From the NCBI GenBank assembly GCA_949987565.1, contig OX465109.1:17734915-17798914 (forward strand): DNA of 64,000 bases, in the 5' to 3' direction. The notes beneath the pieces are model-generated. The model saw only the letters and a list, made by a program, of their open reading frames with translations, was not told the DNA's origin and made no database searches. Source of the stretch: Luidia sarsii. Taxonomy: Eukaryota; Echinodermata; Asteroidea; Paxillosida; Luidiidae. Below, in pieces: positions 10,761 to 21,900 of this stretch (positions within the stretch are counted from its first letter, which is position 1; every line of letters starts with the position of its first letter). A program made the position numbers and the translations under genes.

Positions 10761-11431
10761 TACCCCCAGAACTGTGGGGTTCTACATGTACGTTGTCCGC
10801 TGCTCTCCCGACCGGAATCCCACAGATAACTATGCTTTTTTCCCATAGGCTTCTGTGTAACGTTCACAAGTGCTGTGGCATAGGGATCAGCATAACTCAT
10901 AAAATACTGCTTCATTTGGCCCAAGATTTCTAGCAAATGTGGTTTACATACCACGCACCTGTGTGCAACTGTCCATGTGGCGAAAATGTGTCGATTTCCC
11001 CCCCAAAATGGGCGAAAACCTCTCGGTTTGGTCGCAAGATCCAAACGGCAGCGCCGCAACTGGCAGTCTGGTCCCCTGTACGTCTTCGCAGCAAGGCGAT
11101 ATACCGTACTACAGGGACCAGACTGCCAGTTACGGAGCTGCCGTTTGAATGTTGCAACCGAACCGGGAGGTTTTTGCCCATTTTTTGGGGGAAATCGACA
11201 CATTTTCGCCACATGGACAGTTGCACACAGGTGCGTGGTATGTAAACCACATTTGCTAGAAATCTTGGGCCAAATGAAGTAGTATTTTATGAGTTATGCT
11301 GAACCTGCTGATCCCTATACCACAGCACTTGTGAACGTTACACAGAAGCCTATGGGAAAAAAGCCTAGTTATCTGTGGGGTTCCGGTCGGGAGAGCAGCG
11401 GACGACGTAGAACCCCACAGTTCTGGGGGTA
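10761..11431. mobile_element. Foldback element with long terminal inverted repeats and 9 bp target duplication
   Basis: The left arm (about 10761-11085) and right arm (about 11110-11431) are inverted copies with a loop of about 30 bp. The ends are TACCCCCAGAACTGTGGGG and its complement. The element is flanked by the direct repeat AGGAACGAC at 10752-10760 and 11432-11440. A 9 bp target duplication with long inverted repeats suits Mutator-like elements. Apparent open frames on both strands are mirror images of the arms and not genes. Confidence 0.85.
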
Positions 11432-11440
11432 AGGAACGAC

Positions 11441-12212
11441 CTCTGGCAGAATAACCTTTCGGGCACGAAAGCCGGCATGACGTAATGACAATTTGCTAAT
11501 CAGAGTATGGGACTGGCAGAATAGCAAATTTGCAGAAAGATAGTTGTGATAACAGTTACCACTAGTAAAAAAAAGTACCGGTATACACTACTGATACTAA
11601 GTGATAGTACTGTCACTAGTCACAACGTCTTTGTTCTTGATTTGAACAAGCTCATTAGCTCAAATGGCTGGGTTAGGATTTTTTTTTTTTCAATTTCAAG
11701 AATTTGTTGAACTTGAAAAGTTCCCAGTCAGTTTGCCATTTGTTTAATTAATAGTACAAGTGCTATTTCTAGTGTAGTGTTATCCACATTTTAAGTGCTC
11801 GAGTCTAGACTACCGACCGACCGGCATGTATAAATCTTAAAATCATCGATTTTGTGCATAAGTTACTCGGACGACTCTGGCCATGTGGTATTTAATTTTT
11901 AAAGAAATTTACGACGGAGTGAAACTAACCTGAAATCATCATCATCATGACTAATGACGAAGACAGGATCTTCTGACGGGCATCTCTTCCAGAGTCCACT
12001 TAAAAGTGGGAAATCCACGAACTACACGGACACCGAAATCGTCGAAAGCCGAGCAAAATAATCTCTCACAGTCTCAGTTGTAGAGTTATCTATGGTGAAC
12101 TTTAACGGTGTGGAGCAAGCGCGCCCTCATACGGCCACCTGACACGAATTCCCCGACACAATGTACTGTGAATAAGCGCTTTTATTTCAAGAGTTTTGTC
12201 ATGGATTATGGA
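11441..12212. other. Intergenic, nothing recognised
   Basis: No exon, RNA gene or strong repeat seen. CATCATCATCATGA is a short simple repeat near 11937. Confidence 0.4.
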
Positions 12213-12482
12213 GATGTACCGTACTTTACACAAAGCAACAGCAACTGTAGCCTTAATAATGCTGTTTTACTTCACTTACTCTGGCTATTGCACATTGAGG
12301 TTTCATTTCCAAATTACTTTTAATCCCCAACACTGACGAAAACATGGACAGTTTGAAAACTCTTAACGAAATAAGGTGTGGCAAACTTCCTTTATTTGAC
12401 ACAAACCAAGAAAGTTCAGAGAATAGTAATGCAATCTGGTCAATCCACAATCAAGAGTAACATTTAGCATAATAAGTGTCAC

Positions 12483-12863
12483 TTAAAGTCCCTACACAAC
12501 ATTGCTAAGATCGAAAAACAGAAATGTTCAAAGATTTACATGAAACTTGTACAGTTTGAAGATGGTTATACAGTATTAGAAACCTCGCACTGAAATATTT
12601 CTGCCTAAAATGCCGTATTTTGTGAGAAAAGAGTAAAAGAAACCGTTAGCGTCTCACCGAGATCTAAACTATTTTTCAGAACAGTACCGTATTGAATGCT
12701 GCATTTTCGCGAAACAAATGGTGCGGTTTTTCACTATTTTCTCAAGACTCGGTTGGCGGATTGAGCTGAAATTTTCATAGGCGTGCTATTTCATGCATAT
12801 GTTGGACCAGACAACATATGGATGCTATCCTTTGACCTCGACCAATGATGTGTAGGGCTTTAA
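12483..12863. mobile_element. TTAA-flanked MITE family M1, copy 1
   Basis: About 380 bp bounded by TTAA on both sides, with terminal inverted repeats of the type AGCCCCTACACAACATTGGT. Compare 23994-24373, 29873-30229, 42830-43199, 53026-53404 and 59034-59408. The left flank (12213-12482) is also shared, inverted, with 24374-24612. Non-autonomous. Confidence 0.85.
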
Positions 12864-15574
12864 TATAAGATCATAACAAGTCTCAACAACCTTGCTCAAA
12901 CTGGGATTTCTATTGTATGAAGGAATATGGTACGGCCTACCTAAGTGTTTTTCGTACTTTATTTTGACAGCTGAAAGTTGATTCAACCTGATTACAACAC
13001 ATCTTCACTTAGTATTGTTTTGACATGATATGATCTATTTTGCTTTACTTTCAAGCCGAACATTTTATAACATGCAATGGAATGATGTTTCCCCTCAACT
13101 TTGAAACAAAAAGTTAGCAATTACTGTATACATTCATGTTACTTCAAATGGACACAGGGCAAGTAGATATGCACAAAACCAAGAATATCTTACAAAATAC
13201 CTCAGTCCCTCAATATTCTATGAAGGCAACTCAAAAAGTCTGAGGGTATTTTTTTTTTACTGTCTGGTCAACATTTGCATTTCAGTTGTGTTTTAACTTC
13301 TCTATCATATGTAGGTCCATTTGATCTCAAAGGTCATTCATTGTTTATAAGGTCATCACTAGCCGATAGGTCATTCACTGTTTATGAGACCACTCCTGAC
13401 ATGTCATTCACTCTTTAGAACGAGATCATTCCCATGTGAAAGGTCATTCTCTATTCTCATGTGATGAGGCCATTCCTATCTGAAAGGTCATTGTCTGTTT
13501 CTGATGAGGTCATTCCTGGACATAATGCCGTACATGTGCACAAGGTCATGCCATCTACAAGGTCATCCATAGCATAATGAAACACAGCCACTCAGCGCAT
13601 GATGAATACGAGGCCATTCCCTTGTACATGCATGCCTTCTACCACCAACACCATGTCAAGTTCAAAACAAACACATCATTACACATCACTACAAGATCTC
13701 ATTTCTAACTTACACGGCTCCTATATAGCACACCTGAAACATTTTGAGGAAAACCAGAAACAGAGTATCCCCTAAAAGATGCACTTGGATGATATGTACA
13801 ACAACAAATACATCTTACTGTAAGCGCTGACAAAAACTAAAAACAAGCTTAAAACCTAATTACTTAACTGATGTTGCGAGCATAGAGTCACTGTACAACT
13901 GGTTTCGATAGACTTTGGGCGGGAAAGAAAAGAATGCAAAGAATTGCCAGAACTTTTAAATGAATTCTGTTTGAAAATGCAACTCAGTGCGCACTTTTCA
14001 GCCATGAAGAAAACGACATACAATTGAACCAAACTGTACAGGAACTTTGAAGTGCTGAGATCTAAACCAAGGTTGGTGGTTTCAGATAGTTTGAGCATCA
14101 GTAGTGAGCAACACTGACTGTAGCCTTGCAATGCTGGGACTATCACTGTTCTGTGAGGTATTGTCAGGGCCCACGGCATTGTGGAAGCGTCTCAGTCACA
14201 TGAGAGCTTATATCTCAGATGATTAGTGATACTACATCCTACAAGGTTTCACACACTAAGCTATGCTACAAAGTATGCACTATAACAAAGCAAGTGCATC
14301 AGCTATCAGTGTTATAGCGTCAGTGCTTCCACTAAGTGGCATATCATTTTCTACATACATGTAGTAATAATGTAAGAATTGCATATAAAGAGCACACGTG
14401 AAGTCAGAACTCAACATCACCTCATGCGTGTTAACCTCATAGACCACCGTATCACAGGAGAACTTTTTACACGATCAATTGTGACCCGCTCAGGGAAAAG
14501 GTGACAGAAGTTGCACAAAATAAAAATCAGGTTACATACATGACTGGAAAGCCCACATTGTAAGCTTTCCTTTGGTATATAGCAGAGCTCTATACCCCCT
14601 TCCTTTTTGTAGTTATGACATATCTGCATAGTAATTAGGTCCAGGGAAAACAGGCTTTGAAAAATCTGACTCTGCTGTGAGGAACAGAAGTGTGCTTGTT
14701 GAAAGAGTTATTTTACACACTTCCTTGATTAAAACCACCATTTTTTATGAATACAACCTGAAAGTATAAGCATTGAAGATATAATTTCAAAAAAAAAAAA
14801 AAAAGTTTACAGAAAATTACAACCTCTCAACATTGAGTGGGCCATTGCATGGAAATGAATAGTGAGACTTATATCACCTTTTCCTTGAAAACAAAAATTA
14901 TTTATAAAAAAATGTTACTTACTTTCAAAGCTTTCTGCTTTTCTCCCGTGTGGATGTATTTCCAAGTTAAAGAAAAAGGCCGACAGTATGTGCTTCACTA
15001 CATGTATCTGTGGTGTCCATTTCCATTAATTTCCTTTCTATTTTAAAAATGGATAAACCGAACAAAGCAAGAAACGTTTGGGATAAATAAACTAATTGCG
15101 ACGGACCGATATCGGTTGGTTAATCTTTTGTTTAAAAATGAACTTCCTCATTCCTGAATAAATGAGATGAACGATGTAAACAACAGACTGAGAGGTTTAA
15201 AGCACTGGCCAGTCAAGGCATAATTGCTATGTACAGGGATAGTTGAAGGGCTGTCTTGTTTGGAGTCTACATGCATCTTGCTGGGTGGAATCCAATGTGA
15301 ACTCAGCATCGCTGATTGCCTGCAGGAGACAAGAACAAGAACAAACTGGAATTGAGATGTGCAGTCACTACCTGGATCAAGGGGAAAAAAGTACAGGATT
15401 ATGGAACTGAAAGGCAACTTTCCTTTTTCAAACCAATAGTTTTCCCTAAAGACGGGTATTCTAATTTCCAGTTGTTTTTTTAAGTACGGTACGATACGTA
15501 GAATGTGCACGTGCGAGGTTCAAAGGCTGGAAACAGCGAAAATCAATCAAGATTTTGTCTTTTTATTGCTTTCT
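12864..15574. other. Region beyond the TRA2 3' end, no gene recognised
   Basis: AT-rich, no recognised exon. Positions 13310-13620 hold a degenerate tandem of AAGGTCATTC words. A 107-codon minus-strand open stretch (13856-14179) resembles nothing I know. Positions 14470-14600 share words with 5768-5800 and 6045-6080. Part of this may be the TRA2 3' UTR, but I cannot place a polyadenylation site. Confidence 0.4.
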
Positions 15575-15718
15575 CAAAATTTAGTGGGCCTGACGTTTCG
15601 ATCCTAGCAGGACCTTTCAATCGATACGTCAGGCCCACTAAATTTTGAAATTTAAATTTTGAGATTTGCATTTTGGTAATTTTAGTCAGTACCGGTAAGC
15701 AGTTTGCAAATTTTTTGT
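15575..15718. repeat. Palindromic pair of Penelope-like 3' ends
   Basis: AAAATTTAGTGGGCCTGACG and its complement meet at about 15617 across a short spacer; the right arm continues into GGTAATTTTAGTCAGT...AAGCAGTTTGCAAA. It lies about 215 bp beyond the TRA2 stop codon. Confidence 0.8.
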
Positions 15719-15931
15719 ATAACACTTTTTATCGCTTTATTAAAAAAAAAAATTTAAAAAAATTGATGCGACAGCAAAAAACACAATGCGGATGGGGATG
15801 AGAAACTAATAAATTTCTTTTACTTGGCCTAATAGGCGCTGAAAACTGGTCCGAGCGAAGTGGCAGTGGGTCAGTTCTGGTTTCCTACCTGGCATCCGGT
15901 TGCCTTGCGTAGCCATGACCTCCCGGTGACC

Positions 15932-18900
15932 TCACGTCCTGGAGCCCGACCTGGATCGCGACCACTGCCTCGGTCGGCCCTTCTCCCAAGAGCGTGAGCG
16001 CGAGCGTGAATAGGAGCGCTCTCCCCGGCGCTGATCGGGGCTGTGCGAAACAAAAAAACCCGTCACACAAAATAAGACACACCACCCCGGGCTCAAAGCC
16101 GGTCTGAAAGAGAACTGAATTCTACTTTCAATGGGAGCTGAAAATATTGTCCAATGCATACCGTAATAAACTCATGGTCTTAAAGGGTACCTGAAATAGA
16201 AAATTCTAATATCAAAAAAAAACTATTGCAAGACTTAATAAAGGCTAAACTAGTTCACAAACTCAACACTTATTAATTTCTACCCCGTAAATAGCGACCG
16301 TAAAAGGAAACAAAATCTTTAGCGCGCCCCGCCCACAAAAAAAACCTCTTTTGCGCGCGGGCCAAAGAGAAGGTGATGACGTCATCGGCAGTGCAATGTT
16401 GCATGATCAACTGCACACACACACTTATAGTATATGCGCGTGAGTACGTGCATCCACAAGAAAAACATGGCACACAAGTAGCAATTTTTCGGCTAGAAAA
16501 GTGGGGGGCAGTTTTCTGTCGAGAATCTTGCTGTTTTCTCAAAAATATGATTACTATATTTAAATAATATAGTAATTACATTGGTAATGGTGGATGCGCG
16601 TCCATGTCGGCACGGGTTCGTACCGCGCGTTGATAGGGGAGTGCGCACTCGAGTTTATTTACAGAGCTCTATGGTCTTATTAACCAATAAGGCTCTTCAC
16701 GAATCAAAGGCTCAGGCTCGGGGCTCAGGCTTTGCCTCCGTCTGACAAAACCTGAAAATACAGGTTGTGGTTTGTTGCCGAATCTGAAGGCTTGCTGGCT
16801 TGTTTATAGTTAAGCACCAAATATCAACCAAGAAACTGGGATCGAATGCTTGCTTTCAGATTCCCCGTGACATTGAAAGAGGTAAGAGAAAGACAAGACT
16901 TTGAGGTCTGCATGGTGGAGAACTTAGTGGAAGGTTTGGGGCTCTGAAAAGAGCCGGTAACTCTAGGTAACTGTAGGTACACGTACCGGTAACTCCAGGT
17001 AAGAGCAATGTGACCAAAGCATGAGCCAGAGCCCAAGGCCGTGTCCGAAACGGGCGTCTAGAGCTAGGTCTAGGTCTTCCCCCCTACTGGATATACACGG
17101 AGATGCGAAGACAAAAAGCCCTAGCCGTAGCTCTGGCAGCCCGTTTCGGACACGGCCTAAGTCTTCATTACCCGTAGTGGAAGGATTGCGGTGACATCAT
17201 GCATCTCCTCTCATTCAAGAAGTGTGGCTCTGAAAAGAGCCGGTAACTCTAAAAAATACCGGCTCTATTCACAGCCACACTTTTTCCACTAAGTTTTTCC
17301 ACCATGCAAACATTAAAGTCTTATCTACCTTCATCACCCTGCAACCATATTTGGGTCAGTTTTCCTGTACACTCCATGGCCCATGGCTAGATACAAAGTC
17401 TCGGTAACAGACAAGGACCCGACCATTCACCCATCTAGTCCTTCTCAGGCTATATTGACTCAACAAATACTTTCACTGTGATTTATGCCGAGGATAAAAC
17501 CTGCAAGCATTAACTCCCTCAAACCTTGGAAGGTCACGGTCCAATCTGGTTGTATGACAATCTGAGCTCTATGTAAAGCATTACTAGGATATACTGGCAA
17601 TGTAGCCAAGTTGATCAAGTTGGGATTGGAATGAACCGTGAATGTGTTTCCATTTACATGAATGAGTGTATACAAACTCAAAAAGCTGGTTACATTATGC
17701 ATCAGCTAAATCCGCGAATGTTTTCAATACAGGGACAGCTTAACACTTGCTTAACACAGTGAAGATTTCTTTGTTTTCTGCAACCTTCGCATCAACCATA
17801 AACTTACTGTACAATTTCTTCTCTTCTTTTCTTCAACTCTTCGTCGTCTTCTTCATCAAAGAAATCTAAGTTGCACAAAGCTTGGGATGAACACAGTGAC
17901 CCACAGTGTTCGTTTACAAAATTACATAAACTTCCAAAGTTGCTCATATTATGCATGGGCAGGCTACATGTGTAGCCCATAGACATTATCAACCTATATC
18001 CGGACGGCGTCTATCAAAAATGCCGTCGGGAATCTGTTATGCCATGGGGGACAGAGTATGGGCAGAAGTAAAGAGCACTGCCACGCATTTGTATGCAAGT
18101 GACAAGATGCGTGACAACGCCCCAAAACGCACACGGTTTTTCTATATATGTCAGTGGAGGGGCTCTTTACTTCCGCCCATACCTTTTTTTCCCTTCAAAA
18201 TGGCAGCTTCTATCACATTAGTCTAGCTACAGCCCCCTATTGGTTGTGCATTCATTGGATAGAGAGGATACAATCTCATATCCAGTTGACACTTTCAATA
18301 GTATATGAATGCAATCAAGCTGCTGGTTCTAATTTCTGGATGACCTTTTAAGTACTGGACCAAAGGAAATATCAATGATGGAAACAAATGAGGCATACAT
18401 GTAAGTGAAACATGAAAGTATAAACCAAAGTCCATTTAGACCAAGCAATTGACAGATTAAAGAATTGAAAAATAACTTTCAGGTACATTTCAATTTTTGT
18501 GTGTTTTTTTTTTGGGGGGGGGATGTTCCCTAACCTAACCAAGAGGGGTTAATTTGCAGTTTAAAAGTTTATGTTTTTCTTAAGTATTTTGCTCTGTGGG
18601 TTCCTGACATTACCTTACAATAGCGCACTCATTTTTACAAGGATATTTTTTTAAAAGATGATCAATTTCTGACTCCACTAAAGAAGCTTGCCAATAAGTT
18701 TGAACACTTCAGATCACGAGATGACAGCAGAAAATGAGCTTGAATGTAACATCTATTACAGAGACCCTTTAAAAGGACCGGTGCATTTGTGTCTGAAGGT
18801 CTCTGGCTAGTTTCTGGCTGGCGCCCACCACCCCGGCAAAGATAGTTGACTACGGACACCAGCCAAAAGGGCTGGATAGCTATGGTGAACCAAACCGGAG

Positions 18901-21900
18901 GCGCGTGTCAAATCTCCTGCATCTTTCAGAAGTCCTGCAGTCAATTTGATCAAACTCATCGTAACTTACGATCAATTGCAATACAATGAGTGATGCAAAG
19001 AAACCATGTGGCCTATCACAACTTGGTTGTCCATCGTATATTGAGTTACGATGCATCATAAGGCTTTTGTTAAAATCTAGCCCTGGTCAAGTCAAATTAC
19101 ATTTGCCAGATAATCAATTCTTCTGCAAAATCCAAATCAGAAAGTAACTATCCTTTCTGTACACGGGCACATTCTACCCCATGCGGCATATTAGGACTTC
19201 TTTGGCTCAGGGCAAAAAGCTGTTTTGGTTTGTTGTTCTTTCTTCTTCTGCAACCTACGCAACAACCGCAAAACTTACTGTACAATTTCTTCTCTTCTTT
19301 TCTTCAATTCTTCTTCGTCTTCTTCATCATAGAAATCAAATTAGCCCATCTATCAAGAGAAGTGGCCAAGTTTGATTAGATAGGGGGGTCTTCTCCGGGG
19401 ACAAAGGGATGCACTGCCTGTGACCAACTCGGACGAGAGTTACTCGGACGTGAGTTACTCGGACGCGAGTTACTCGGCGTGAGTTACTCAGCGAGATTAA
19501 CTCGGAGAGAATTGTTCACAAGGTTTGTCTTAAAGTTGCCGAGACAAGCATATGACACCGGTGAAGATTCACCAAATCTTTCAAAAGCTGGTTTTTTGAG
19601 GATTCGGTAAACCGCAACAATTCTGGCTGGTGAATGAATTGAAAAATCTTAAAATATTTGGCTTCTTGGCTGTTTCAAATGTCCATCTTTTGATCTGATG
19701 AAAACAACAGTCCAGACTGGAGACGACAATTTACAGAATTCAAAATTGTCAGAAAATGAAGCGCTGAGGAGAAAGAAACTACTCTGAAATCATGATGCGA
19801 TTTGATTTCGGATTTTATGAAAAGGGGATGGTTTTTGATAGTAGGTGATAATGGAGCTGTTGGAATGAACAGATCTGAATTCTTCCTTTTTTTCCCCCAT
19901 TGCTTTCGGGCTCACAGACAATGCATCCCATAGAGGTTTTGGGAACTTAAAGCTAATGGTCTTACTTCATGCAGGAAGGGTCGGGGGTCAGGGGGGCCTG
20001 GGACTGGGTGCTGGGTGGGGGCCAGGGGGCTGAGGGTTGGAGGATGAGGAGGAGGGGGGGGGGGCTAGAATGGTCCTACTTACTAGGTAGGCTGGCCCAT
20101 GTAGATGCCTGGCGTGGGAGTATGGGCGCGCTTGGTGATAGAGAAATCCACTCGGATTCGTCGGCCGTCAATCTCAATCCCGTCTGTCCGCTCTTTGGCC
20201 TATAGGAAAGCACACAGGGCAGGACGGACGGCATCATCAAGACGCATCACTGGATATCCACTTCAAGCAGAGCAGTTACAGTCCCTTATTGTCAGAATAT
20301 TCGCAAATCCATTCACAAATCAAAAATGTATCAGTACCTTTATTCACAAATCCAGTGGCAATTCCATTCACGCAACAGCATTTTGAAAAATGCCTTGAAT
20401 GTGAGTAACTAAAAAAAAAAAAATTGCCTGCTGTTTGGTACGTTTTTGTGATCTATGAGGTTAAGAACATGAAGTGATACCAATTTCTGTCTTGAGGGGT
20501 GTTTAATATGCATATGTGAAAACAGTTATGTGTATAACTGCCCTTACTGTTTGTCATTGTTGAGGGCAAGGCCACTGTGGCCCTGAACGAAACAAACATT
20601 ATTGCAAGCACCAAGGCTAGCTGGCAGAGCACCAAGGCTAGCAGGCGGAACACCAAGGCTAGCTGGCAGAGCACCAAGGCTAACTAGCAGGGCACCAAGG
20701 CTAGCTGGCAGAGCACCAAGGCTAGCTGGCAGAGCACCAAGGCTAGCTGGCAGAGCACCAAGGCTAGCTGGCACAGCACCAAGGCTAGCTGGCAGGGCAC
20801 CAAGGCTAGCTGGCAGGGCACCAAGGCTAGCTGGCAGAGCACCAAGGCTAGCTGGCAGAGCACCAAGGCTAGCTGGCAGGGCACCAAGGCTAGCTGGCAG
20901 AGCACCAAGGCTAGCTGGCAGAGCACCAAGGCTAGCTGGCAGAGCACCAAGGCTAGCTGGCAGGGCACCAAGGCTAGCTGGCAGAGCACCAAGGCTAGCT
21001 GGCAGAGCACCAAGGCTAACTAGCAGGGCACCAAGGCTAGCTGGCAGGGCACCAAGGCTAGCAGGCAGAGCACCAAGGCTAGCAGGCAGAGCACCAAGGC
21101 TAGCTGGCAGAGCACCAAGGCTAGCAGGCGGGGCACTAAAATAAGCCTGCACAAGGGGTAAAGGTTTTTAACCTGGGCAAACAAAATCAAGGCATTCGGT
21201 AATACAATAGGTGGGAATGGGTTTGCATCTGCCGATAAAAGATGTCCTCACTTCAGCTTCTTCGTGGCTGTTGAATCGAGACTGACTAGGACCATAGCAA
21301 TAGCAACCATCTGCAATAGAGCCAAAAAATGTCCACTTACATCACTTGCGTCCTCCACATTGGTGAAAGTAACAAAAGCAAAGCCTCTGGATCTACCGGT
21401 CTGGAGAAGATGAAACATAAAGAAAGCAAATTAGTGTCTGGAAACGCTTTAAGTAATAGGCTACAATCAGTGAAGATACACAGAGTCCTAGAAAAGAACC
21501 AACTTAATCGTAATAAGAACTAAATGAATCCAGTATTGCATCTTATAGAGTGCAGTAGGGTTAGTGTCCACAGAATCCCACAGAATGCACACACTGCTGC
21601 ATCTTGTTGAGTGCAGCAGGGTTAGGGTCCACAGAATCCCACAGAATGCACACACTGTTGTATCTTGTTGAGTGCAGCAGGGTTAGGGTCCACAGAATGC
21701 ACACACTGTTGTATCTTGTTGAGTGCAGCAGGGTTAGGGTCCACAGAATCCCACAGAATGCACACACTGTTGCATCTTGTTGAGTGCAGCAGGGTAAGGG
21801 TCCACAGAATAGAACAGAATGTGTCAATAATTGCCCAGACATCTTTAAAGTCCACTGAGTAAGGGCTAAGATAGTCCACAAAGAAAGTTTATAGAATGGG

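Noticed and set aside
10760..11250. 100-150 codon frames on both strands
   Set aside because: Mirror-image frames of the foldback element arms, with no similarity to a transposase.
20544..21152. 200-codon frames with ALPASLG or RAPRLAG repeats
   Set aside because: 21 bp minisatellite in TRA2 intron 4; no splice signals, start context or conserved domain.
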